Below, piece by piece: positions 22,141-34,222 of a stretch of 64,000 nucleotides of DNA. How positions within the stretch are numbered: position 1 is the stretch's first letter; every line of letters starts with the position of its first letter. This DNA is from Notolepis coatsorum. Taxonomy: Eukaryota > Chordata > Actinopteri > Aulopiformes > Paralepididae. Where the stretch lies: the NCBI GenBank assembly GCA_963971535.1, contig OZ020592.1:128205725-128269724 (forward strand). Reading direction: 5' to 3'. The notes under the pieces are model-generated. The model was given only the letters and a program-made list of their open reading frames with translations, was not told where the DNA came from and did no database searches. Made by a program: the position numbers and the translations under genes.

Positions 22141-24411
22141 TTACTCTGGAGTCCAGCTCTGGCTCCTCTGTGTCTCGTTCTCACATGTTGTCATTGTGAC
22201 AAATTTGACTAGCCTGTGTTTTTGCACTTTCCCTTTACCGGGATAATAGACCAGAAAAGCGGGGCTTCCTTTGTCGTGCCCTACAAAGAGTCCTTTTTCA
22301 AATCTGGACTTGAGCTTTCCTCTGTCCTGCTGGTAAGCATAACACACTGATCCAAATTTGTGCATTCTAGCTAGATTACACTTCTTTCCTGTCAGTGCTG
22401 TATACGGGGTGGTGCCCGTGTGCTTATTAAAACACCTATTCCTGGTGTAAGCGACTTCTTGTACCGCATAATGCCATAGACTCTTAGGTAAGTTACCATC
22501 TATCAGCTTACACCTAGCCATTTCGAAAATAGTACGTCCTTCCCTTTCTGCTACCCCGTTCTGGTGCGGGGAGTAAGGACATGACGTCTTGTGTATTATC
22601 TTGTTCCTTCTCAACAGTGATTGGAACTCTCTATTTGTGAACTCGGTTCCGTTGTCGGACCTCAAGCATCTTATGTTGCCATAAGGGGCTACCTCTGCAA
22701 GGAATTTCTCCCTGGCTTGGAATGTGTCACTCTTTGCTTTGAGAAAGTAAAGAAACACTGCCCCTGTACACACATCTGTAAAAGACTGTACATATTTAAA
22801 GCCACCTATGAACTCGTTGCCTACTGGACCGGCTAGATCTGTGTTAACTAGCTCAAGTGGTACCTTTACTTTTTCCGTGGGACGTCTGTTCCTCGATTGA
22901 GTGAACTTCCCCTTTATACACACTTCACATTCTTTGTTTGGTCTATGCTTTTCACCGTTAATGTGCATGCCTTCTGTCACTGCTTGCTGTTTCAGTAAAT
23001 CCTCGTAATTACAATGACCCATGATCTCATGCCATGTCTGGATATCATGACTGACAGTCACATTACACATATCATTATCATTACATGCTGTTTGTAGATA
23101 ATACATTCTCTTGTACACCTCTATGTTAAATCGCGTAACGTTAGGCTCTACAAGAACATCTTTACCTTCATTGACGAACACTTTGGCACCGTTCGCAGTA
23201 GCAGATTTGACAGAGAATAGTTCTTGTGGGAACGAGGGTATGTAGAGAGCATTCTTTAACGTCACTGTACACCGGCGCCACTCACTGTCTATGAGGCATA
23301 CCTGTGCGTCTCCTCTCCCCTGCGCCAACCCGAATGTGCGCTTCCCGTCTGCCAGCTCCATGCTGTGTCTCTCCGGCTCGAAGGTGTTGTCAAAGTTCTT
23401 GAATCGATTCCTGTCATTGATGATGTGGGACGACGCACCTGTGTCCACGATCAGTCCCTTCCTTTGGACCTGCTGCTGCTGCGTTGACTGGGTGACGTAC
23501 GTTGTCTGCGCCCCGAAAATGAAGTCCTCTCGTCCCGCTGCTCTCCGGGCGTCATCTCGACTCGTCTCACGTCCACCGTTGCCGCCATCTTGTCCACAGC
23601 CGCCATCTTGTCCATGTGCGTACCGAGCGCTCTGGTCACGTTTCTTTCTGCACACTTTGTCTGTGTGCCCCATGGATTTACAGAAGCTACACCAAACAGT
23701 CTTTGTGCAGTTATCTTTCCGGTGCCCCTTTTCTCTGCATCGCCAACACGCCAGCTCCGTCAGGGGTCTGGTCTTCTCTCTAGGTGCCGCCTGTGCCTTC
23801 AGCACCCTCTCTCCCGCCTCCGCGGCGACTGGGTGTGTGTCTTCTGAGGCCTCAAAGTTCTGCAGCTGGACCTTGAACTCCCCCAGCGACATGTCCGCTG
23901 AACCGTGTGTCACCAGTAGTGTGAACGGTTTGTACATCTCCGGTAGTCCTCTCATAATCGCCATCATTAGTCCATCGCTCTGTGCTTCTCCTGCACTCTT
24001 AAGCGCCGTAATGATCTGTTCAGCTCTGATGACGTATTCGGTCACAGTCTCGGTGTGCGCTTTCTTCAACGCGGTCAGAGTTATGTAGAGGGATACGATC
24101 CGGGGTCTTCCCCTTCCGATGTAGTGTTCTCTTAACACTTTCAGGCTCTCTCGGCCTTTGTCCTTCGTGTCGCGGAATATCAGTCCCAAGCTCGTGTCGT
24201 CTAGCAGTGGCACTAACTCGCAGTATGCGTCGGCATTTTGCTTGGTGTCCAGGGCTTGCGCGGCCACCGTTACTTCTCCCGTGGGGGCCGTCAAGATGGT
24301 TTACTTCAGCCCCACTCCGTGCATACAGCACAACATTCGCTCTTCCCAGAGCTCATAGTCCTCTGCCCTTCCGTTGAACGAGGGCCATTTGCTCCTTCCT
24401 TTGGTCGCCAT
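22141..24411 (-). pseudogene. copia gag-protease-integrase region
   Basis: The likely gag ATG is at 24411-24409. Translation meets one in-frame TAA at codon 37 and then stays open for 717 codons from 24294. It has gag, a zinc knuckle (CWRCREKGHRKDNC), protease (IVDTGASSHIIND), the pre-integrase His/Cys domain (TWHEIMGH then CEVCIKGKF) and the integrase core (NTDLAGPVGNEF, RSDNGTEF and NGVAEREG). A frameshift after the integrase C-terminal part leads to TGA-region loss of the RT frame. Only a few lesions separate it from a working polyprotein, so it is younger than the copy at 4.9-9.6 kb. Confidence 0.9.
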
Positions 24412-24540
24412 CCTCTTTTGATGGTAGGCGTAGCTTTAGCTCCCGTTAGCCTAGCTTTAGCCAAGCGGTGCTCCCGGTGCTAAACTAGCCTATACTTTCA
24501 GCTAAACTTGCTACCCTTGCTTATTTAGCTCCTGCGTGAT

Positions 24541-24554
24541 CTGTGCCCATAACC
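24541..24554 (-). promoter_or_regulatory. copia primer-binding site (initiator tRNA-Met half)
   Basis: Directly inside the 5' LTR the minus strand reads GGTTATGGGCACAG. The vertebrate initiator tRNA-Met anticodon arm contains CTGGGCCCATAACC, whose complement is GGTTATGGGCCCAG, so 13 of 14 positions agree. Priming from an internal tRNA-Met half molecule is known for Drosophila copia. A usual primer from the tRNA 3' end would give TGG plus acceptor sequence, which is not seen. Confidence 0.75.
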
Positions 24555-24824
24555 TGTTGACAGAGTCACCTGGGGAGCGACAATCATTTGGCCATGACGA
24601 CAAGGTATCTCTCTTTAGCATGGTTTATTATTCACACATCATTATGCACATGAGACCTTCTCTCGTGAGAGGCGACGGAGGAAGAGATCGAGGGGGAGGT
24701 AACAACTCCTTTTATACCTCTTACCTGACGTCAGCATCAATGGCTACATCTCCTTGCGCCTACAGCGCCCTCTTGTGGAAACAGTTAAGCAGTTACATGC
24801 AATCATACATAACACATAATCACA
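24555..24824 (-). repeat. 5' LTR of the copia element
   Basis: The LTR is 270 bp and ends CTGTCAACA on the minus strand next to the primer-binding site. Its outer start reads TGTGATTATG against TGTTGAGATTATG in the 3' LTR, a 3-bp deletion. GGTATAAAAGG at about 24707-24717 is a strong TATA box, and AATAATAAACC at about 24626-24636 resembles a polyadenylation signal. Confidence 0.85.
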
Positions 24825-25042
24825 TCCCTTTGAAATGGTGACCGCTGTGTCATTTAGGTTTAATGTAGACCTTTTTTTATTTGTATGTCAGCTCAGACTC
24901 AACCTTGATGACCTGGACTCGGACTAGGGTAATGGAGACTCAACTCTGGCTTTTCTTTGGTGACTCGGACTTGTACTCGAACACTGGGGACTCGAGACTC
25001 GACTCGGACTCGATATTTAGTGATTACAACACTGCTACAGTT

Positions 25043-25905
25043 CATGACAACGTACAGCCCAGGGGGACTAGCTACGTACAAGACTGTGATGATCGGCCTT
25101 GTTGATGAACTTACTCTAAACGGACAAACTGATCCCCCCTCACTACTTTTAAAGACTATCGCAGAGTTGTTTACACACACACCTGCGACCGTCACCCAGC
25201 CTTTTAACTGTAATGTGTCTGTTCTGCTTCACGTATTACATACCTTGTAATTGTATCTGGTTGTTTGTTGGATGTGTTTTAATTATTTCCCTTACCTGTC
25301 TATTCTATTTAATAATTGTGTCCCCTTTCCCTGTTGCCCTTTGAGAGACCCCTCTCGCCAGGCCGTCATTGTAAATAGGAATGTGTTCTTATTTGACTTG
25401 CTTAAATTTAAAAAATAAAATAAAACAAAAGGCTAATATATGCAGAGGTGTGATAGGACACAGTTTACACCAATGTTGTTATGATTCATTGGTATTGATC
25501 CGCGATCAGTGGCTTCGCTCAGCAGTGAAGAGTTCACCTTAAAGTGGCAGGCGGCCCCGTGTGCAGAGTGACGGCGAGGCACAAGGTTGTCCTGAAGTCA
25601 TATCGAGTACATGGCAGAATGTATATGTTTGAATGGCACATACACGATAGGTCATAAATCACACTGGAAACTCGATAGACACGATTTATCAGAAATAAGA
25701 GAGACATGCAGAGACTGTCTCGTCACCTCCGAGGTGCTAAAAACCCACAATGCCCTCTTCACCCTGCAGGCCTGCGCTGCATACAAATGCAGGAAGCCAC
25801 GGCGGTTTGGAACAGAGGCACGCGGTTTCATGGAATGCATAATGTCAAAAAGGTCAGCTTGTAATACAGAGAGGTATATCTTAGAGACAATTCCCTAACA
25901 AGCAA
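25043..25905. other. Unassigned DNA
   Basis: A segment at 25350-25425 (GGCCGTCATTGTAAATAGGA and following) resembles a 3' tail common in fish repeats. A 95-codon Cys-rich open frame (25611-25898) matches nothing I know and lacks supporting signals. Nothing else was recognised. Confidence 0.4.
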
Positions 25906-25907
25906 GG

Positions 25908-26060
25908 TTAAAGTCAGCATGCTACTGTAACAGGACCTTTTAGTTTACAGCTAGGATAAAGTCAGCATGCTACTGTAACAGGACCTTTTAGTTTACAGCT
26001 AGGATAAAGTCAGCATGCTACTGTAACAGGACCTTTTAGTTTACAGCTAGGTTAAAGTTA
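25908..26060. repeat. 48-bp tandem repeat, about 3.2 copies
   Basis: Units start at 25908, 25956, 26004 and 26052 (partial). Each contains AAAGTCAGCATGCTACTG, AACAGGACC and TTTTAGTTTACAGCTAGG. Copies are almost identical, so the array is recent. Confidence 0.95.
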
Positions 26061-26074
26061 GCACTGTTTTTACA

Positions 26075-26457
26075 CTGTGGTCGTTGCGCACTCTACCCCC
26101 TACCGTCGGTCTGGGAGGGCGGAGACTATCACATGCTTCCTCCGACACATGTGTAGTCAGCCCACCGCTTCTTTTCACCTGGCAGCGCGGACTCTCACTG
26201 GGAGAGTGTAACGTGTGGAAGGATCACACTATCTCTCCCAGATCCTTCCCTTGCTGTGCAGGCGCCCTGACCGAACTGTAGGAGTCGCTGTTTACAACGA
26301 CCAGGACCCACCCCACCGGCTTTCCCACCCGCTGACACTGCCAATTGTGTCAGTATGGACGGTCGGCCAAGCCGGAGGAACCACAGCTGGATTCGATCCC
26401 ACTGTCTCTGCGGTGGTAGACAGACGCTTAGTCCGCTGCGCTACCAGGCCGCCCAGC
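26075..26457 (-). mobile_element. tRNA-derived SINE
   Basis: On the minus strand the head reads GGGCGGCCTGGTAGCGCAGC and continues with a tRNA-like fold. Its A box is TAGCGCAGCGG (26433-26443) and its B box GATCGAATC (26390-26398), 35 bp apart, the layout of an internal RNA polymerase III promoter. The tRNA-unrelated body continues to about 26080. The exact tail and target duplication are unclear. Confidence 0.75.
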
Positions 26458-27604
26458 TTTCAGCTATTCTGAAGAAAACAAATACAGAATACACTACATA
26501 AACCACTCGCCGTAACCATTTATTTTGCCAGTATTGCCGTCTTGCCAAGAATGTTTCCAGCCGTCTCCTTACGTTCCATTACCTGAAGAACTGCGATTTC
26601 AATCGGGAGACTCGGACAAAGAAACGGGCCCTCATTTTCTTAAAGGAATTAGGTTTTGGGCGCGGCAGGGCTTTTCGTCCAGCGTCCCGCAACAGCAACG
26701 CTGTGAAGGGCAAGGTGGAATATAAAGACAAAGACACGCTGACCCAGTGAGACGACTAGAGACAGAGCCTGCACAATCGGGAGAGCAGTGATTAGGAGGA
26801 GCGCTCCCTTCTCAAGTCTAGCGACTTCCTAACTCAACGGCACTAAAGAAGAGATAATACTGCTGCCTGCGCTTTACATAATATAAATGTAATATTCCCA
26901 ACTCTGGCACTCTCACATTTCCCAAGCAGTCAGGTATTGAGGGGAATCTCTTGACATTTCAAATCAGGGGCCTATTGAAAGTCAAACACCGCTGCCCTCT
27001 ATAAAGACAACCTCTTTTGAGTGTCGCTCTTATCTCCCCCGACCTGAACAAAGAATGAATAATGACTGAGATACTGTCGTGTCTGCTTCACGCAGAGGAT
27101 TACCACATCCAGCTGTACTCAGCATTATGCCGTCAGACAGTCCCTTTTATCCAATGGGACTCACGGTACTTACAGATGACCAGGGTTCTAAATATTGAAT
27201 GATGAGTTATATTTGTTGTCAAGGGCGAGTTGTGTATTGGTGTCATCCCTCATCCTGTGTTTCTGACAGAAGCATTACGGTCTAAGGCATCAGCCAGGGG
27301 GCAAACGAGAAGCTTCCTTACTGCACTGTCACCTATATAATGTCTTTGCCCGAGGACCTTACTATCGGTATTCTGTATGTGCCCTAAGATACTCCACTGT
27401 AGCCCGTAGATAGGGTTTTAGGCCAGGGGGGGCCTGTCTGTATCCTACAAACTCTGTCTTAGTTGTGTCTGATGTAAATCGGTGGTTGTAAAGCCACTTT
27501 AAAATGTTTTAAAGCAGCAGAGGCCTATCTACTGTACAGTATATGTGCTACACCACACTGTAGCTTACAGACTGTTTCAGCCAGATGGCCTATCTATAAG
27601 GGAT
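26458..27604. other. Unassigned DNA
   Basis: No transposon, RNA gene or coding exon could be supported. Degenerate matches to the following minisatellite (CACTGTAGC, ACAGACTGT) appear from about 27550. Confidence 0.4.
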
Positions 27605-28539
27605 ATACTACACTGTAGCATGCAGACTGTACTCCACTGTAGCATGCAGACTGTACTCCACTGTAGCATGCAGACTGTACTCCACTGTAGCATGCAGACT
27701 GTACTCCACTGTAGCATGCATACTGTACTGTTCTCCACTGTAGCATACAGACTGTACTCCACTGTAGCATGCATACTGTACTGTTCTCCACTGTAGCATG
27801 CATACTGTACTGTTCTCCACTGTAGCATACAGACTGTACTGTTCTAAACTGTAGCATGCAGACTGTACTGTACTCCACTGTAGCAGACAGACTGTACTGT
27901 TCTCCACTGTAGCAGACAGACTGTTCTCAACTGTAGCAGACATACTGTACTGTTCTCCACTGTAGCAGACATACTGTTCTCCACTGTAGCAGACAGACTG
28001 TTCTCCACTGTAGCAGACAGACTGTACTGTTCTCCACTGTAGCAGACATACTGTACTGTTCTCCACTGTAGCAGACAGACTGTTCTCCACTGTAGCAGAC
28101 AGACTGTACTGTTCTCCACTGTAGCAGACAGACTGTTCTCCACTGTAGCAGACAGACTGTACTGTACTGTAGCAGACAGACTGTACTGTTCTCCAATGTA
28201 GCAGACAGACTGTACTGTACTGTAGCATACAGACTGTACTGTTCTCCAATGTAGCAGACAGACTGTTCTCCACTGTAGCATACAGACTGTACTGTTCTCC
28301 ACTGTAGCAGACAGACTGTACTGTTCTCCACTGTAGCAGACAGACTGTACTGTACTGTAGCAGACAGACTGTACTGTTCTCCACTGTAGCAGACAGACTG
28401 TTCTCCACTGTAGCAGACAGACTGTACTGTTCTCCACTGTAGCAGACAGACTGTTCTCCACTGTAGCAGACAGACTGTACTGTTCTCCACTGTAGCAGAC
28501 TGTACTGTTCTCCACTGTAGCAGACAGACTGTACTGTAG
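27605..28539. repeat. 24/29-bp minisatellite, block A
   Basis: The main unit is TGTAGCAGACAGACTGT followed by TCTCCAC (24 bp). A longer form has ACTGT between the two parts (29 bp). The left end (27605-27880) uses a GCATGCAGACTGTACTCCAC variant, probably an older edge. The minus strand has no stops in any frame, so long open frames of no meaning arise. Confidence 0.97.
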
Positions 28540-30890
28540 TCAAGTCAAGTCAAGTCAGTTTTATTTGTATAGCACATTTCCAGGCAGCGGCAGCTGACAC
28601 CAAAGTGCTTCACAAGCAAGTTGATAAAAACAAAATAGTGTGAGGCAAGGTATAAGATTAAAAGAAAGAAAGAAAAAAAACATAGCAAAGCAATGAAAGC
28701 AACAAAAACAAAACAATATGGTGCAAGATATAGGATTAAAAACATAATAAAGCAATGAAAGTAATAAAAACTGGTAGGACACAGTAAAACAAAGAGGATA
28801 GAAGGGCCAGGGGTCTAGTGGTGGTTAAGTAGGGGGGAAGGCCAAGGAGAACAGGTAGGTTTTCAAGAGTGATTTAAAAGCCTGTACGGTCTGGGCAGTC
28901 CGTACGCTGAGGGGGAGGCTGTTCCACAGTCTAGGCGCTGCGGTGGAGAAAGCTCTGTCTCCCCTAGTCTTGAGCCTGGTTCTGGGTACCACCAATAGCA
29001 TCTGTTCAGCTGATCTGAGGGATCGGTGGGGGGTGTGGCGGTGCAGGAGCTCGGACAGATAGGAGGGAGCCGTGCCATTTAATGATTTAAAAACATTTAG
29101 TGCTAATTTAAAATCGATCCTGAAGCTAACAGGCAGCCAGTGGAGCGAGGCCAAAACTGGGCTGATGTGTTCGTGTTTTCTTGTTTTGGTGAGGAGGCGC
29201 GCGGCTGCTTTCTGCACCAGTTGTAGGTGGCGGAGGAGGGACTTGTCGATGCCCGTGTACAGAGCATTGCAGTAGTCGAGGCGGGTGGTGACAAAGGCAT
29301 GTATCACCGTCTCTAGGTTACTTTGAGAGAGGTATGCCTTTGTCTTCGCCAGGAGTCTAAGGTGGTAAAAGCTGTTTTTAACTACGGCGCTGACCTGTCT
29401 ATCGAATTTAAAATTGCTGTCGAAGATGACCCCGAGGTTCCTGACAGAGGTGGAGAGGTTTGGGCCCAGGGGACCAAGTGCGTCAATGAGGGGGGGGGCG
29501 GGGGGGCACTATTAAAAACAATGACCTCGGTTTTCCCTTCGTTCAATGTCAGGGAGTTTTCGGACATCCAGCACTTGATTTCTGCCAGGCAGTCAAGCAG
29601 TGGTTCTATTGACGTCTTCCCTTGGGTGGGCTTTAAGGGGAGGTAAACCTGCACGTCATCGGCGAAGCAGTGGAATGAGATATTGTGTTTTGCCAAGATC
29701 TGGCCTAGGGGGAGTATGTATAGGAGGAAGAGAGTGGGACCCAATATCGAGCCTTGGGGCACCCCGCAGGTGAGGGGGGCCACAGAGGAAGTGAGATCAC
29801 CGAGTTGGACAGAGAAGGTCCTATTACTCAGGTAGGACCGGAACCAGTCTAAGACGGGGCCCCTAAGGCCTACGTAATGCTCAAGGCGAGCTATAAGGAT
29901 GTGGTGGTCTATCGTGTCAAAGGCGGCTGAGAGGTCAAGGAGTAATAGTAGGGATGAATTTCCTGCATCAGCAGCTGTAATCAGGTCGTTTAAGACACGG
30001 AGGAGAGCCGTTTCAGTGCTGTGTCGTGGTTTAAAGCCAGATTGGAATTTGTCATGGATGTTGTTGTGTTCAAGGAATGATTGTAGCTGTATGTAGACTA
30101 TGCGCTCCAGGATTTTTGATAAAAATGGTAGTTGTGAGATGGGTCTAAAATTGGCGAAGACAGAGGGATGGAGGTTGGGCTTCTTTATCCGGGGCTGGAC
30201 CACAGCGTGTTTGAAGGCAGCCGGGACACATCCAGTGCTGAGGCAAGCGTTTAGTAGTGGTAGTAATGTGAGGAGGACAGGGTCAGGTACTTCCTTTAGA
30301 ATGCGTGAGGGGAGTGCGTCTGAGGGGCAATTTGTTGGTCGCAGGTGTTTAATGGCATCGGAAAGGGAGGAGAGGGAGACCGGGGCAAACTGGTCAAAAA
30401 CAGCAGCAAGTGGGTGGGGGGGGGGGAGGAGGGGGGGTAGGGGGGACAAGGGGGGCAAGGGGGAGAGAGATCTAAGGGCAGAGACTTTGCTGATGAAGAA
30501 GTGTTGGAAGCCTTCGCATAGAGCTAATGAAGGTACGACAGAGGGGGTGGCACAGGGGTTGGTGAGGGAGTTTAGGACTTTGAACAGGGCCTGGGGTTTG
30601 TTTGAATTTGCTATGACTAAGTTGGAAATGTAAGCTGTTTTTGCAGTTTTGACAGCCGTTTGGTAGATGGACAGAGCGCTGTGTAGGATTTGGAGGGATA
30701 CATGCAACCTGTCCTTCCTCCACTTCCTCTCGGCACGTCTACATGCACATCTGAGAGTACACGTGGATTCATTTAGCCAGGGTGTGGGGAGGGGTTTTAT
30801 GCGTTTAGTTTTAAAAGGTGCTACAGTATTTAAAATATCGGTGCATGACTCATTGAACATGGAGAGATAGTCATCGATATTTGCAGACAT
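28540..30890 (-). mobile_element. L2-clade LINE copy 1, inside the minisatellite
   Basis: On the minus strand the 3' end is a short UTR with TGTGCTATACAAATAAAACT and a (TGACT)n tail, typical of L2 elements. The element is 5'-truncated at MSANIDDYLSMF, so the endonuclease is gone. Both junctions with the minisatellite are identical to those of the copy at 42061-44409. Confidence 0.92.
28825..30890 (-). pseudogene. L2 reverse transcriptase, copy 1
   Basis: The frame from 30890 to about 29490 covers the pre-RT linker, then RT with FRPISQLPFLSKILER, motif A (LLDLSAAFDTIDHH), motif B (GVPQGSILGPTLF) and the active site FHCFADDVQVYL. A C-run in the sense strand (plus-strand G-run near 29490-29508) shifts the frame after FNSAPPPPP. 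The C-terminal 160 codons (TRLDYCNALYTG, SPVLASLHWLPV) continue in another frame to 28825. Apart from this slip the domain is well preserved. Confidence 0.9.
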
Positions 30891-33254
30891 AGCAGACTGT
30901 AGCAGACATACTGTACTGTTCTCCACTGTAGCAGACAGACTGTACTGTTCTCCACTGTAGCAGACAGACTGTACTGTTCTCCACTGTAGCAGACAGACTG
31001 TACTGTACTCCACTGTAGCAGACAGACTGTACTGTTCTCCACTGTAGCAGACAGACTGTACTATTCTCCACTGTAGCAGACAGACTGTACTGTACTCCAC
31101 TGTAGCAGACAGACATACTGTACTCCACTGTAGCAGACAGACTGTACTGTACTCCACTGTAGCAGACAGACTGTACTGTTCTCCACTGTAGCAGACAGAC
31201 TGTACTGTTCTCCACTGTAGCAGACAGACTGTACTGTACGCCACTGTAGCAGACAGACAGACTGTTCTCCACTGTAGCAGACAGACTGTACTGTTCCCCA
31301 CTGTAGCAGACATACTGTACTGTACTCCACTGTAGCAGACAGACTGTACTGTACTACACTGTAGCAGACAGACTGTTCTCCACTGTAGCAGACAGACTGT
31401 ACTGTACTCCACTGTAGCAGACAGACTGTACTGTACTACACTGTAGCAGACAGACTGTTCTCCACTGTAGCAGACAGACTGTACTGTACTCCACTGTAGC
31501 AGACAGACTGTACTGTTCTCCACTGTAGCAGACAGACTGTACTGTTCTCCACTGTAGCAGACAGACTGTACTGTACTCCACTGTAGCAGACAGACTGTAC
31601 TCCACTGTAGTAGACAGACTGTTCTCCACTGTAGCAGACAGACTGTTCTCCACTGTAGCAGACAGACTGTTCTCCACTGTAGCAGACAGACTGTACTGTT
31701 CTCCACTGTAGCAGACAGACTGTTCTCCACTGTAGCAGACAGACTCTACTGTTCTCCACTGTAGCAGACTGTACTGTTCTCCACTGTAGTAGACAGACTG
31801 TTCTTCACTGTAGCAGACAGACTGTTCTCCACTGTAGCAGACAGACTGTACTGTTCTCCACTGTAGCAGACTGTACTGTTCTCCACTGTAGCAGACAGAC
31901 TGTACTGTTCTCCACTGTAGCAGACAGACTGTTCTCCACTGTAGCAGACAGACTGTACTGTTCTCCACTGTAGCAGACAGACTGTTCTCCACTGTAGCAG
32001 ACAGACTGTTCTCCACTGTAGCAGACTGTACTGTTCTCCACTGTAGCAGACAGACTGTACTGTTCTCCACTGTAGCAGACAGACTGTTCTCCACTGTAGC
32101 AGACAGACTGTACTGTTCTCCACTGTAGCAGACAGACTGTTCTCCACTGTAGCAGACAGACTGTTCTCCACTGTAGCAGACAGACTGTTCTCCACTGTAG
32201 CAGACAGACTGTTCTCCACTGTAGCAGACAGACTGTACTGTTCTCCACTGTAGCAGACAGACTGTTCTCCACTGTAGCAGACAGACTGTACTGTTCTCCA
32301 CTGTAGCAGACAGACTGTTCTCCACTGTAGCAGACAGACTGTACTGTTCTCCACTGTAGCAGACAGACTGTACTGTTCTCCACTGTAGCAGACAGACTGT
32401 ACTGTTCTCCACTGTAGCAGACAGACTGTACTGTTCTCCACTGTAGCAGACAGACTGTACTGTTCTCCACTGTAGCAGACAGACTGTTCTCCACTGTAGC
32501 AGACAGACTGTTCTCCACTGTAGCAGACTGTACTGTTCTCCACTGTAGCAGACAGACTGTACTGTACTGTACTGTATCATACATACTGTACTGTACTGTA
32601 GCATACATACTGTACTGTACTGTAGCATACATACTGTACTGTACTGTATCATACATACTGTACTGTACTGTAGCATACATACTCGACTGTACTGTAGCAG
32701 ACATACTGTAATATACTCCACTGTAGCAGACAGACTGTTCTCCACTGTAGCAGACTGTACTGTTCTCCACTGTAGCAGACAGACTGTACTGTACTGTACT
32801 GTAGCAGACATACTGTACTGTACTCCACTGTAGCAGACAGACTGTACTGTACTGTAGCATGCAGACTGTAATGTACTGTAGCATGCAGACTGTACTGTAC
32901 TCCACTGTAGCAGACATACTGTACTGTTCTCCACTTTAGCAGACATACTGTACTGTACTCCACTGTAGCAGACAGACTGTACTGTTCTCCACTGTAGCAG
33001 ACAGACTGTACTGTTCTCCACTGTAGCAGACAGACTGTACTGTACTCCACTGTAGCAGACAGACTGTACTGTTCTCCACTGTAGCAGACAGACTGTACTG
33101 TTCTCCACTGTAGCAGACAGACTGTACTGTACTCCACTGTAGCAGACAGACTGTACTGTTCTCCACTGTAGCAGACAGACTGTTCTCCACTGTAGCAGAC
33201 AGACTGTACTGTTCTCCACTGTAGCAGACAGACTGTACTGTTCTCCACTGTAGC
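30891..33254. repeat. 24/29-bp minisatellite, block B
   Basis: Same units as block A, with a patch around 32560-32900 of shorter TACTGTACTGTA-type units carrying GCATACATAC. The block ends at 33254, where the last five bases GTAGC are the target duplication of the gypsy element. Confidence 0.97.
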
Positions 33255-34222
33255 TGTTATGGTTTGACACCGACCCCAAACGCAAACGGCACAGAGAGAG
33301 TAGTTTCAGAGTTAGCCAAAATCTAGGGCTTGTTTATTTTACAGAGTAACAGAAATAACTTGGTTGAGAACAGAAAACAAACTGGGAAACAAGCATGTGA
33401 GGAATGTTGCTGCTCTGCAGCTTCTCCCGGGGGGGTTACGTTTGAGGAATCTGTCCGTGACGTCAGAGCCGCTCTGCAGAATCCTCCCGGCAGTACTCCG
33501 AGGTGGTAGCGGAACAGGGAGAGAGAGAGAGCGGGTTAGCTCAGTGAACAGTTGGGAACTGACAGGTGACAGGTGAAGTGACTTGTCCCAAACAGATAAT
33601 CCAAGTGACAGAATCTTCGGTGTGAAACACACAGTGAGCAATGTCCAAACAATAAATCCAAGTGACAGAATCTTCGGTGTGAGACACACAGTGAGCAATG
33701 TCCAAACAATAATGAATCCAAGTGAATATCCAAAACAGGCAAAAAGGGTGAGAGACAGTCTGAACGAAAAACAGGATCTCTTCAGTGCATTACACACACG
33801 AAAAATGATAGAGTCAAAAGACTGTCTTGCAAAAAACTCACCAGAGCGCTGTGCGTGAAGCGAGCAGATCAAACAGGGCGAGCGCTTCGTAACGGGGAAC
33901 GGGTTGTCCAAACGGAATACTCCTCGAGAGTCCTGGGAGGCAAAGCACAGGGAAAAAGCAGGCGACGGAAGGAACGGCAAATGCAGAGAATATATCAGAA
34001 CGATCCAACAACACTAAATGGGAAATCAGGGTATATAAAGCAAAAGGGATGCTTAATGACAATCTGTGACAGCTGCGGGATGAGATTGACAAGCGTGTGG
34101 TTGGGGGAGCACCAATCAAACGGCATCTACAGGAAGAAGCGTGTGGAGAGGAGAATGCAATTAATTAACCGAAAATCTTAAAGGAACAGAGCGAGTGGGT
34201 GAGCAGCGGGCAAAACCTCACA
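33255..34222 (-). repeat. 3' LTR of the intact gypsy element
   Basis: It has TG...CA termini: minus strand TGTGAGGTTTTG to AAACCATAACA. It lacks an 11-bp segment (CATTGCTCCAG) present in the 5' LTR at about 39502-39512. It contains the tandem pair of CCAAGTGACAGAATCTTCGG blocks (33600 and 33659). Confidence 0.96.

Larger units (their letters stand above)
18669..24824 (-). mobile_element. Ty1/copia element, nearly complete but mutated
   Basis: Order on the minus strand: 5' LTR (24824-24555), primer-binding site, gag-pol (24411-20357), polypurine tract (20249-20239), and 3' LTR (20238 leftwards), which is split by a LINE. It belongs to the same family as the plus-strand element at 4911-9557 but has different LTRs. 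The extreme left of the 3' LTR (about 30 bp) is lost or diverged, so a target duplication cannot be confirmed. TCCCT follows the 5' LTR. Confidence 0.88.
16702..25034 (+). mobile_element. hAT-type element carrying nested insertions
   Basis: The left end reads CAGTGTTGTAGTACTCGAG. The reverse complement of the right end starts CAGTGTTGTAATCAC and is followed by a GAGTCCGAGTC block. The 8 bp outside are CTACAATT on the left (16694-16701) and CTACAGTT on the right (25035-25042), an 8-bp duplication with one mismatch, as expected for hAT. The element's own DNA is rich in ACTCGGACTCG motifs (18432-18540 and 24890-25015). It has no transposase and would be about 0.5 kb without the insertions. Everything between is younger. 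Confidence 0.65.

Noticed and set aside
25611..25898. Small Cys-rich gene of 95 codons
   Set aside because: No recognised domain, no promoter or splice signals, and length within chance expectation.
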